From CAYZBF01 sp964476585 (GTDB taxonomy: Bacteria; Hydrothermota; UBA3072), in assembly GCA_964476585.1 (NCBI GenBank), contig CAYZBF010000001.1:62001-126000 (forward strand): a DNA stretch of 64,000 nt, given 5' to 3'. Numbering within the stretch: the first letter of the stretch is position 1; each line of letters starts with the position of its first letter. This document shows, piece after piece, positions 31,348 to 39,213 of this stretch. A program made the position numbers and the translations under genes. Under the pieces are notes generated by a model, which was not told where the DNA came from, ran no database searches, and was given only the letters and a program-made list of their open reading frames with translations.

Positions 31348-32598
31348 ATGGTTGAAATAATTAGAAAGAAGCGGGATGGCAAGCAACTAAAAAAAACTGA
31401 AATAGAAAAATTTGTACTTGGGGTAAGAAAGGGAGAAATACCTGATTACCAGGTCAGTGCACTTCTAATGGCAATCTATTATCAGGGAATGAACTTTGAA
31501 GAGACTACTCACCTAACCTCGTTAATGATTGAAACAGGTGTGACATTTGATTTAAAAGACATCCCCGGTTATAAAGTAGACAAACATTCCACTGGTGGAG
31601 TTGGAGACAAGATAAGTCTTATATTAGCACCTCTTGCAGCAGAGATGGGAATAATTGTTCCTATGATATCGGGAAGGGGACTTGGACATACAGGGGGAAC
31701 AATAGATAAATTGGAGTCAATACCTGGTTACAGAGCGGCCCTGGGGGTTGATGAATTCAAGAGTTTATTAAAAGAGGTAGGATGCTCCATAATCTCTCAA
31801 ACAAAAGAGATTGCACCCGTAGACAGGGAACTATATGCCTTAAGGGATGTCACTGCTACAGTAGAATCCATCCCACTGATCACTTCGAGTATTCTTTCTA
31901 AAAAACTATCGGAAGACCTCGATGGATTGGTAATTGATTTAAAGGTGGGCAAGGGAGCCTTTATGAAAGACCTCAATTCTGCTAAGAAATTAGGAGAGTG
32001 TATAAAAAGGGTAGGAGAATCGCTTGGAACAGAAATCAAAATCGTTTTTACCGACCAATCATCACCTATTGGAAGGAATGTAGGAAATGCCCTTGAGGTG
32101 ATGGAATCTATTGAAATTCTAAAAGGTAATTTTGTTGAGGACACAGTGGAAATTACTCTCACTCTGGTTAAAGAGATGTGTAAAATAGCAGGAGTTACAG
32201 GGAACATAAAAGACACCCTAAAAAGCGGCAGAGTGTACAAACGTTTTGAAAAAATGGTGGAACTTCATAAAGGTGATTTATCCGCACTAAGGACTTATCC
32301 TAATCCCTATGAGGTTAAGAGCGAAAAAGATGGAATAGTCGAGTCTATTGATGCTTACAAAATTGGATTAGCAACTCTGCATACTGGGGCTGGCAGGGAG
32401 AAAAAGGATAATGATGTAGACTCAAAAGCTGGCTTAAAACTCATAAAAAAAGAGGGTGACGAAGTAAAGAAGAAGGAAACAATAGCTCTTATCTATACGA
32501 AAAAGGCATCCAAGCCTGTTAAAAATATGATCCTTTCAGCATATGAGATAGGAAATAAGGAAACTATGCCGAAAAGCAGGATAATTGAGCGATGGTAA
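31348..32598 (+). CDS. pdp: Pyrimidine-nucleoside phosphorylase (thymidine phosphorylase family)
   Basis: Phosphorolyses thymidine, uridine or deoxyuridine to base and (deoxy)ribose 1-phosphate. The 416 residues show the family blocks KHSTGGVGDK (79-88) and SGRGLGHTGGTIDKLES (108-124), the thymidine/pyrimidine-nucleoside phosphorylase signature, and the C-terminal PYNP domain with IGLATLHTGAGREKKDN. Length is closer to the bacillary Pdp type than to E. coli DeoA (about 440); the two cannot be separated with certainty. No ribosome-binding site is obvious. The next gene starts immediately after its stop. Confidence 0.92.
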   Translation: MVEIIRKKRDGKQLKKTEIEKFVLGVRKGEIPDYQVSALLMAIYYQGMNFEETTHLTSLMIETGVTFDLKDIPGYKVDKHSTGGVGDKISLILAPLAAEMGIIVPMISGRGLGHTGGTIDKLESIPGYRAALGVDEFKSLLKEVGCSIISQTKEIAPVDRELYALRDVTATVESIPLITSSILSKKLSEDLDGLVIDLKVGKGAFMKDLNSAKKLGECIKRVGESLGTEIKIVFTDQSSPIGRNVGNALEVMESIEILKGNFVEDTVEITLTLVKEMCKIAGVTGNIKDTLKSGRVYKRFEKMVELHKGDLSALRTYPNPYEVKSEKDGIVESIDAYKIGLATLHTGAGREKKDNDVDSKAGLKLIKKEGDEVKKKETIALIYTKKASKPVKNMILSAYEIGNKETMPKSRIIERW

Positions 32599-33009
32599 AT
32601 GGATAAATACGCTTTTATAATACTCGGTTCAGCTAATGAACAAATTATGAAAGAAAGGTTGCGTTATGCAGAATCCATTTTAAGAGGAAAAAAGGGAGTC
32701 AAAGTTATATTCTCAGGCGCAAAAAGTGAAGTAGAATGGGTGAGGAGAAACACAAAACTAAAAGGAATTGTTGAGGATCAATCTAAAACCACCTATAATA
32801 ATCTAATAAATTCAAGAAAATTTATTGATGAGAAAGAAAGGGTTTATATAATAACAGACAGTACACATTATCTCCGCACAAGATATCTTGCCACCAGAAT
32901 CCTAAAGGGTATTCCTTATGAAATCCTTTCAAAGAGAATGCCTATATCATACCATTTAAAGCAATTGTGGTATGAAAGCACAAGATTCATACACAATGTC
33001 TTTCACTGA
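32599..33009 (+). CDS. DUF218 (YdcF-like) domain protein
   Basis: A short, 136-residue, single-domain DUF218 protein. Recognisable parts are the start YAFIILGSANEQIMKERLRY, VKVIFSGAKSEVEWV, the EDQSKTTYNNLINSRKFI segment that matches the family's ExxSxxTxxN motif, and YIITDSTHYLRTRYLATRI. DUF218 proteins are implicated in envelope polymer metabolism (SanA, ElyC) but their activity is undefined. Unlike those it has no membrane segment. It starts directly after the phosphorylase stop and overlaps the archease start. Confidence 0.83.
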   Translation: MDKYAFIILGSANEQIMKERLRYAESILRGKKGVKVIFSGAKSEVEWVRRNTKLKGIVEDQSKTTYNNLINSRKFIDEKERVYIITDSTHYLRTRYLATRILKGIPYEILSKRMPISYHLKQLWYESTRFIHNVFH

Positions 33010-33418
33010 TGATTACGAAATAATAGATCATACCGCAGATATTGGAATAAGAGTAAGGGGGAATTCTCTACCGGCCGTTATTGAAAAGTCCATATTAGCA
33101 CTCTCGGATTTGATGATTGGTCATGCTAAAATTGGGAGTGATGAAGAAAAGGAATTTATAATACAAGAAGATGACAGGGAGGTAGCACTGGTTAGGATTC
33201 TGGAAGAGATACTGTACTTATTTGAGCAACAGAGATTCGCCGTAGCTGAATGTTCTGTTAACAGAGAGAACATTGAGTATATAGTTAAACTGAAAGGCAA
33301 GCTATATAGCCCAGGTGAAATTAAGGAGGGAACGGAAATCAAAGCAGTAACTTACCACCGCCTAAAAGTAAAAAAACGTGATGGCTACTGGATAGTCAAT
33401 GTGATTTTCGATATTTAA
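32996..33418 (+). CDS. Archease
   Basis: Small acidic protein of the archease family, which activates the RNA ligase RtcB by promoting guanylylation and multiple turnover. Family marks are EIIDHTADIGIRVRG near the N-terminus, LVRILEEILYLFEQQRFAV in the middle and KAVTYHRLKVKK followed by GYWIVNVIFDI at the end, with the conserved C-terminal Asp. I chose the ATG at 32996 (140 residues) because the N-terminus then matches relatives; an in-frame ATG at 32972 is possible. It overlaps the DUF218 gene. No rtcB is present in the window. Confidence 0.92.
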   Translation: MSFTDDYEIIDHTADIGIRVRGNSLPAVIEKSILALSDLMIGHAKIGSDEEKEFIIQEDDREVALVRILEEILYLFEQQRFAVAECSVNRENIEYIVKLKGKLYSPGEIKEGTEIKAVTYHRLKVKKRDGYWIVNVIFDI

Positions 33419-33421
33419 GAC

Positions 33422-33450
33422 TTGACAAAAGGTAACATACCATCTAATAT
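33422..33450 (+). promoter_or_regulatory. Near-consensus promoter of the barrel-PEGA-TPR gene
   Basis: TTGACA (33422-33427), a 17-base spacer and TAATAT (33445-33450), followed by a short leader and an AAGGAGG site before the ATG at 33474. It begins directly after the archease stop codon. Confidence 0.78.
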
Positions 33451-33473
33451 AAAAGTGAAGAAGGAGGCTATAA

Positions 33474-35054
33474 ATGAAGCATTATCAAAGTTTTAATATA
33501 TTCTCCATATTTTTTATAGCATTTACACTTACCGCTCAAACCTCTGGAAAAGAATCATATATTGATATCCCAAGTGCCAATTTCACCAAAGGACTATTTG
33601 TAAATACAAATGGAAGTTATCCTTTTGGCTCTGAAAATGAAGTTACAACCGACTTTAATGCAGGACTGGAGTTAGCCATAAATAGATTTAACGCAATACT
33701 TAATTGGTATAGCACATCTGATTTTTGCATTGGTTTATCATATCAGATATTAGAACAGAATGGCATGATTCCCAGTCTGTCCTTGGGTATAGATAACCTT
33801 ACATACAGGAAATATATTTCGCCGATTGGGCATGCAATAGGTGACACTACGAATACTTATTCAGATGAAGGATACGACCCTAGACCTCAGGAGGTAGCAT
33901 CAGCATATCTTGTTACCAGTAGAAGATTCAACGAAAATTTCGAAATAACTATAGGGATGGGGCGGGGTAGATTCGTCGGGTATGGACCTCTTAGCCGTCT
34001 CTTAAACTTTGATGTATTCTTTGATGAAGAACATGAGACATTTGCCATTGGGGTCTTTGGTGGCCTAAAATTATCAATACCTCACGGGCTATCCTTTCTT
34101 GTTGAAACAGATGGGCGTGATGCTAATCTTGGGATGCAATATGAATATGGACTATTCAAAGGGGCCATTGGATTTACCAAATTGGAACATTTATTCTACG
34201 AAGAAGAATTACCGATAACTCCGAGAGTAAATGTCAGTTTTTCTGTTAAAGCCTTATCATTTGAAAAGCCAAGAAAGGGACAGTTAAATATTCGTCTTCT
34301 GGCTAAAGAAACCGGAAGACCCATTCAGGGAAGACTAACCTATGAAAATGGTGAGAAAAGAGTGGTTGATATTCCTCCCACAGGGAGAATAACCGTTACC
34401 CTGGATTCCGGTGTTTATCTCTTCCGTTTGAGTTCCCCTGATTACAAGATAAAACAGGCGAAGATCTCGCTAAGACCAAACCAAGTGATGAATTTTACAG
34501 TGAAGTTAAGTGAAAAACTTACACCGGATATAATATCATCATTAGAATTAACCACCATGGCTTCAGAGAATTTTAAAAACAATAAACTCAAAGAAGCAAA
34601 AATGAAACTCGAGGCAGCTCTCAGATTATATCCCGAGAGTGAAAAAGCAAAGGAAGGACTCCAGTTAGTTGAAAATGCAATTAAGTATCATGTGTCAGGA
34701 TTGAAAGAGGAAGCAAGGTCTCTTGAGGCTACTGACCTAGAGAAAGCAATCACAATATGGCTTGAAGTTAAAAGTTGGGAATTTACTAATGAAGTAGAAA
34801 GACATATACAGGATTTAAGGAACCGCTTAGCTAGCGTTAAAAGTGAGCCAAAACCAAAAAAGACACCAACTCCAAAGAAAAAGAAACTCTCTCTCTCAAA
34901 AACAGAGATAGAAAATCTTTACAAACTAGGGATAAAAGAATATGTTCAGGGTAATTATAGCAAAGCCGTCAACCACTTCCAAAAGATTCTGGACGCAGAT
35001 CCCAATCATACGGGTGCTAAGCATTACCTGAGAAAAGCAAAAGAAAAACTTTAA
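33474..35054 (+). CDS. Outer-membrane barrel-like protein with PEGA-like and TPR segments
   Basis: A 526-residue envelope protein with a signal peptide (about 1-25). Residues 26-260 are beta-rich with repeated short amphipathic strands and resemble YjbH-type or YbjH-type outer-membrane barrels (IDIPSANFTKGLFVNTNGSY, GAIGFTKLEHLFY). A PEGA-like beta-sandwich follows (about 270-350, GVYLFRLSSPDYKIKQAKIS). TPR-like helices occupy about 355-440, then a Lys/Pro linker, then a final TPR (KLGIKEYVQGNYSKAVNHFQ). A scaffold role is plausible; no specific function can be named. It has its own strong promoter and ribosome-binding site. purM begins directly after its stop. Confidence 0.8.
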   Translation: MKHYQSFNIFSIFFIAFTLTAQTSGKESYIDIPSANFTKGLFVNTNGSYPFGSENEVTTDFNAGLELAINRFNAILNWYSTSDFCIGLSYQILEQNGMIPSLSLGIDNLTYRKYISPIGHAIGDTTNTYSDEGYDPRPQEVASAYLVTSRRFNENFEITIGMGRGRFVGYGPLSRLLNFDVFFDEEHETFAIGVFGGLKLSIPHGLSFLVETDGRDANLGMQYEYGLFKGAIGFTKLEHLFYEEELPITPRVNVSFSVKALSFEKPRKGQLNIRLLAKETGRPIQGRLTYENGEKRVVDIPPTGRITVTLDSGVYLFRLSSPDYKIKQAKISLRPNQVMNFTVKLSEKLTPDIISSLELTTMASENFKNNKLKEAKMKLEAALRLYPESEKAKEGLQLVENAIKYHVSGLKEEARSLEATDLEKAITIWLEVKSWEFTNEVERHIQDLRNRLASVKSEPKPKKTPTPKKKKLSLSKTEIENLYKLGIKEYVQGNYSKAVNHFQKILDADPNHTGAKHYLRKAKEKL

Positions 35055-36050
35055 ATGTTCTATAGGGATGCTGGAGTCGATATAAAAGAAGCAGATAGGG
35101 CTCTGGCAGGAATCAAATCGAGAATCAAGGAAACACATAATAAGTTTGTGTTAACTCAAATTGGAAAATTTGGAGCAGCATATCAGATTCCTGAAGAATA
35201 TAAAGAGCCTGTTCTTGTTTCCAGCATTGATGGCGTTGGTACAAAGATACTAATAGCAATAAAAGCAAACAAGTATGAAGGTCTGGGAGAGGATATCGTA
35301 AACCATTGTGTAAATGATATTCTTACAATGGGAGCTAAACCCCTCTACATTCTGGATTATTTCGCCTGTGGAAACTTGAAAAAAGAGATAATTATGTCCA
35401 TCATCCAAGGAATGGCTAATGCATGCAAAGAAAATGACTGCGCTTTAATTGGTGGAGAAACAGCTGAAATGCCAGATATTTATGGAGATGATATTTTTGA
35501 CCTTGCAGCAGAGATCACTGGCATTATAGAAAAAGAAAAGATAATCGATGGGCAAGGTATAAAAAAAGGAAGTAAAGTATACGGCCTACCATCATCAGGA
35601 TTTCACACTAATGGCTACTCATTAATACGCTCTATAATTTTTGATAAATTGAATCTCTCCCTTGACAGTTATATCCCTGAATTACAGGCTACGCTCGGAG
35701 AAGTACTCCTTAGACCTCACCGATCCTATTACAAGGAGATCTTTCCGAATTTAGATTCAATCAAGGGACTCATCCATATCACTGGGGGTGGATTTTATCA
35801 GAATATACCGAGGATTATCCCAGAAGGTCTTACCTGCTATATAGATACAAAGAAGTGGGAAACCCCTCCTGAATTTAATTTCTTAGCAGAACGGGGAGAA
35901 ATTCCAGAGAAGGAAATGTATACAGTATTCAATATGGGTATTGGAATGATAGTAATTGCGGAAGAACTTGATATTGGAATTGAAATAGGAGAGATTCGGA
36001 AAGAGAACAAATCCTTAATTTTAGATGGTCTTAAAGATACAAAAATATAA
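35055..36050 (+). CDS. purM: Phosphoribosylformylglycinamidine cyclo-ligase
   Basis: AIR synthetase of purine biosynthesis, closing the imidazole ring with ATP. The 331 residues contain YRDAGVDIKEADRALAGIKS, the ATP-site segment SSIDGVGTKILIA, VNHCVNDILTMGAKPLYILDY, IGGETAEMPDIY and LPSSGFHTNGYSLIR, which together define PurM. No other pur gene is nearby, so it is dispersed from its pathway. It starts at the base after the preceding stop. Its 3' end overlaps the YbbR gene by 26 bases, indicating co-transcription. Confidence 0.96.
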   Translation: MFYRDAGVDIKEADRALAGIKSRIKETHNKFVLTQIGKFGAAYQIPEEYKEPVLVSSIDGVGTKILIAIKANKYEGLGEDIVNHCVNDILTMGAKPLYILDYFACGNLKKEIIMSIIQGMANACKENDCALIGGETAEMPDIYGDDIFDLAAEITGIIEKEKIIDGQGIKKGSKVYGLPSSGFHTNGYSLIRSIIFDKLNLSLDSYIPELQATLGEVLLRPHRSYYKEIFPNLDSIKGLIHITGGGFYQNIPRIIPEGLTCYIDTKKWETPPEFNFLAERGEIPEKEMYTVFNMGIGMIVIAEELDIGIEIGEIRKENKSLILDGLKDTKI

Positions 36051-36612
36051 CATCAGAAAAAACATCGCTCCCATCATTATTTCTTTAGTTTTGGGAATAG
36101 CATTCTGGTTTTATGCAAAAACTGATGCAACTGTCACCAATCGAATAAAATACCCGGTAAGGATCAAAACATCTAAGAATCTAATTCTGACAAACTCATC
36201 TTCTGATTCAATCACTCTAGAAGTGACTGGGAAAGTTAGATTACAAAGTATGCTACAGTCTATTATCCCAAAAATAAGAATCCCTAATAAACAACCTGGA
36301 TTGATAACTATCCAACTTGAAAAAAAAGTCTTTATATTCCCTGCATATTTAAGGATAAAAGATTTTAAAATCGTAAGTCCTGATAGTATAAGAATCCAAC
36401 TAGATTCGTTGATTTTTAAGGACGTAAGAATAATATTAAGCAAGGGTCTGAGCAGCAACCCTGAGAAGGTAACTATAAGGGGTCCAAAGAGCTTTATTAA
36501 AGATATAAATTATTTATCACCTGATTCTATTCCTTCCGGCAATATAACAACTATCACAATAGAAAATAAACTCATTCGTGTTATCCCTAATAGAATAAGA
36601 ATCACCCGGTGA
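36025..36612 (+). CDS. YbbR-like domain protein
   Basis: One N-terminal membrane segment (IAPIIISLVLGIAFWFYAKT, about residues 14-33) and a periplasmic beta-rich region with YbbR-like repeats (about 40-185, including EKVTIRGPKSFIKDINYLSP). In Firmicutes the related CdaR regulates the diadenylate cyclase CdaA, but no cyclase gene is adjacent here, so that role is only a possibility. It is translationally linked to purM and tsaD by overlaps of 26 and 4 bases. The start is uncertain; no good ribosome-binding site is visible. Confidence 0.78.
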   Translation: MVLKIQKYNIRKNIAPIIISLVLGIAFWFYAKTDATVTNRIKYPVRIKTSKNLILTNSSSDSITLEVTGKVRLQSMLQSIIPKIRIPNKQPGLITIQLEKKVFIFPAYLRIKDFKIVSPDSIRIQLDSLIFKDVRIILSKGLSSNPEKVTIRGPKSFIKDINYLSPDSIPSGNITTITIENKLIRVIPNRIRITR

Positions 36613-37586
36613 CTATCTTAGGAATCGAAACTTCCTGTGATGAAACAGGAATTGCCTTACTAACAAAAGGAACCATAATAGCTAATAAAGTATACTCTCA
36701 GGAGGTTCATGCCAAATTCGGAGGAGTTGTCCCAGAGATTGCATCAAGAGAACACACGCAAAGATTGTTGCTCATGATAAAGGAAATTTTAAAAGAGACA
36801 CGTCTTTCTCTTTCTGAAATAGATGCAGTAGCTGTAACCTATGGACCAGGGCTTCTTTGTTGTTTACTTGTAGGTTTAAATTTTGCTAAAGGTCTTTCTT
36901 TTTCACACAATATTCCCATTATAGGTATCAACCATTTAGAGGCACATATCTATTCACCTTTCATCAGCCATAAGGAGTTCACTCCTCCATTCCTTTCCCT
37001 CCTGGCATCCGGAGGACATACTCAAATTACCAAAGTAAATGGACTAGGAGACTATGAGGTCCTCGGAAACACACTTGATGATGCCTGTGGCGAGGCCTTT
37101 GACAAAGTTTCAAAACTAATTGGGCTTGGATATCCTGGAGGTCCCGAGATAGAATCATGGGCAGCGAGAGGTGATGCTTTTGCTTTTAATTTTCCTGTTC
37201 CCAACCCTGAAGGGTTAAACTTCTCATACTCAGGATTAAAAACAAGTGTTCTCTATGCATATCAGGCGTTACCACAGGAAGAACGTATAAGGCAAATTCA
37301 AGACATAGCTGCTTCTTTTCAACGGGTAGCTATAGAATCACTTATTCTAAAATTAAAAAGAGCAATAGATGAAACAGGCATCAGATGCGTATCGGTGTCG
37401 GGCGGAGTATCAGCCAACAAGCTCCTCAGTAAACGTCTAAGTGAACTGGATATTGAATGGGCTATCCCAGAAGTAGAATTTACAATGGATAATGGGGCTA
37501 TGATAGCATTCCTTGGATATAAATTATTTAAGAGAGGTATAAAATCAGACCTTAGCATCCGGGCAAACCCACGGCTTGGCCTTTAA
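36609..37586 (+). CDS. tsaD: tRNA N6-adenosine threonylcarbamoyltransferase
   Basis: Transfers threonylcarbamoyl to A37 of ANN-decoding tRNAs, with TsaB and TsaE. The 325 residues show the ASKHA-fold blocks LGIETSCDETGIAL, VVPEIASREHTQRL, the metal-binding HLEAH (residues 109-113), FLSLLASGGHTQI, GYPGGPEIE and VSGGVSANK. The start is GTG at 36609, overlapping the YbbR gene as GTGA. Its substrate class includes the tRNA-Lys(UUU) encoded at 46477-46549. Confidence 0.97.
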   Translation: MTILGIETSCDETGIALLTKGTIIANKVYSQEVHAKFGGVVPEIASREHTQRLLLMIKEILKETRLSLSEIDAVAVTYGPGLLCCLLVGLNFAKGLSFSHNIPIIGINHLEAHIYSPFISHKEFTPPFLSLLASGGHTQITKVNGLGDYEVLGNTLDDACGEAFDKVSKLIGLGYPGGPEIESWAARGDAFAFNFPVPNPEGLNFSYSGLKTSVLYAYQALPQEERIRQIQDIAASFQRVAIESLILKLKRAIDETGIRCVSVSGGVSANKLLSKRLSELDIEWAIPEVEFTMDNGAMIAFLGYKLFKRGIKSDLSIRANPRLGL

Positions 37587-37701
37587 TTTCATATTGTTCC
37601 TTAATATAAGCAAAGAAGCAACGATACAAAGAAAATAAGTTAAATAGTTAAATGGTCAAATAGTTAATTTGGGAAGGGAGGAAAAATCAATCATGACACA
37701 G
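37587..37701. repeat. Intergenic repeat phrases
   Basis: Short region after tsaD with TTAAATAGTTAAATGGTCAA-like stuttering; GTCAAATAGTTAA (37655-37667) is identical to 15041-15053. No gene. Confidence 0.5.
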
Positions 37702-37729
37702 TTGACTTACCTCTATTGTCCGTTATTAT
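37702..37729 (+). promoter_or_regulatory. Promoter of the O-antigen-ligase-like gene
   Basis: TTGACT (37702-37707), a 16-base spacer and TATTAT (37724-37729). The -10 box ends 9 bases before the ATG at 37739, so the leader would be 2-3 bases; no ribosome-binding site is present. Confidence 0.6.
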
Positions 37730-37738
37730 CAAGTCAAT

Positions 37739-38920
37739 ATGGTGAACAAAAGATTCGAAAAAATCGCATTTTACTTTTTATTGGGGGCGCTTTTTTTTAC
37801 GCCGATATCAGCATATATATCTATCCCCTTAATGATCTTTTCTTTGTTCTTTTTTCTGTTTTCCAGAAAGACCTTTTCTTTAAATTTACTGGATAAGTTT
37901 CAGCTCGCGCTCCTTGGAGCGGTATTACTATCCTCAATATTTGCAGTAAATAAAATTCATAGTTTTTATGCAGGTTCTGCCTTCATAGCTTATCTTCTTG
38001 CCTTTTTCCTGGCAAAGGGACTTTTTGACACAGAGGAGAAGTTGGAAAGTTTAGTGAAAGTCCTGGGAATACTTGTTTTAACTGTATCAATCATTGGAAT
38101 ATCCCAGTATTTTACTAATTTCTCTTTTGTAATAAAAGGCATCCCTGTTGTTACTCCAATGGATAAAAATGGAAGGATAGCTTCCATATGCTATAATACG
38201 CTTATACTGGCATCCTTCCTCGGCTTTAGTCTGCCAATACTTATTGCATTCTTTATTAAGGGAAAGAATCGAATATTCTTTGGATGTTCATCAATAGCAG
38301 GGTTTTTAGCTTTCCTTTTAACTTTCGGAAGAGGACCAACTATAGGACTTATTGGAGCGTTATTCTTATTTTTTCTTTTGTTAAGAAAACGGGCAGTTGC
38401 AATACTTACATTACTTATATCTATTGGATTGGTTTTATCTATTAGCCCACTTAGAATGCGATTTATTCAAACTTTTAGTTGTAATAATGATTTTTCAAGA
38501 ATCATAGCGTTTCATGCTGGAATAAAGATGTGGAGTGACAACTCAATCTTAACAGGTGTCGGAATACATAACTTCTATTTGCTTTTTGAGAAATATGCAT
38601 TACCGGGCTACTCAAGAGGTCCTCATTATATACACTCCATGTACCTTAATTTCCTCGTGGATGCTGGCATAATTGGATTTTTGTCTCTTATAACTGTATT
38701 GCTGGCAACCGTAGAATGGGCCCGTAAAAAATACAAAAGATTAAAAGACAAGAGTTCAAAGAAATGGATGCTTGCGGGACTGTTTGCTTCCTTCTCAGGT
38801 CTACTTATACACAATTTTGTAGATAATACTATCTATGTTGTGGGACTTGGAATACTTTTCTGGATGGGAATGGGAATAGTAAGCTCGATCGATTCGAACT
38901 TAATTCATAATAAGACTTAA
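37739..38920 (+). CDS. O-antigen ligase / polymerase-like membrane protein
   Basis: Polytopic membrane protein of 393 residues with about 11 hydrophobic segments and the Wzy_C/O-antigen-ligase pattern: a LLTFGRGPTIGLIGALFLFF helix, then a periplasmic loop with FHAGIKMWSDNSILTGVGIH and HYIHSMYLNFLVDAG. These proteins join or polymerise surface glycans on the periplasmic face of the inner membrane. No other glycan gene is nearby, so the acceptor is unknown. The gene has its own near-leaderless promoter. The stop is followed by inverted repeats (38887-39013). Confidence 0.83.
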   Translation: MVNKRFEKIAFYFLLGALFFTPISAYISIPLMIFSLFFFLFSRKTFSLNLLDKFQLALLGAVLLSSIFAVNKIHSFYAGSAFIAYLLAFFLAKGLFDTEEKLESLVKVLGILVLTVSIIGISQYFTNFSFVIKGIPVVTPMDKNGRIASICYNTLILASFLGFSLPILIAFFIKGKNRIFFGCSSIAGFLAFLLTFGRGPTIGLIGALFLFFLLLRKRAVAILTLLISIGLVLSISPLRMRFIQTFSCNNDFSRIIAFHAGIKMWSDNSILTGVGIHNFYLLFEKYALPGYSRGPHYIHSMYLNFLVDAGIIGFLSLITVLLATVEWARKKYKRLKDKSSKKWMLAGLFASFSGLLIHNFVDNTIYVVGLGILFWMGMGIVSSIDSNLIHNKT

Positions 38921-39213
38921 AATTACCACAAAGGTGGTCGAATCGATCAATTGAAAAATGTTCACCCCATGTAATAGAAAAGACAACAGGTGTGAGATAT
39001 CTATTACACTGGGCAAGAATTGAAAATTCAAAAATGGCCGAAGACGGAAGTCAGGGTTTAGGGTTCAGGATTTAAGAGTTGGAAACTAAAGCTATAAAAA
39101 CGGGTTAAATCCTTTCCTTTCTTAACTAAATCCCAATCCCTAAATCCTAACCCCTATTATTCTTTGCATTTTTCATTCTTCATTTTGCATTAATAACACT
39201 CTAATCCCTAATC
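38887..39213. repeat. Convergent intergenic region with two inverted repeats
   Basis: GATCGATTCGA (38887-38897, inside the end of the upstream gene) pairs perfectly with TCGAATCGATC (38938-38948). CCCATGTAATAGA (38966-38978) pairs with TCTATTACACTGGG (39000-39013) with one bulged base. Neither is followed by a T-run. The rest (39030-39210) is repeat phrases such as CCTAAATCCTAACCCC, without a gene. Confidence 0.5.

Noticed and set aside
30631..33009. A thiazole/oxazole peptide cluster around the SagB-like gene
   Set aside because: No precursor peptide, cyclodehydratase, YcaO or dedicated exporter is present; neighbours are nucleoside phosphorylase and DUF218.
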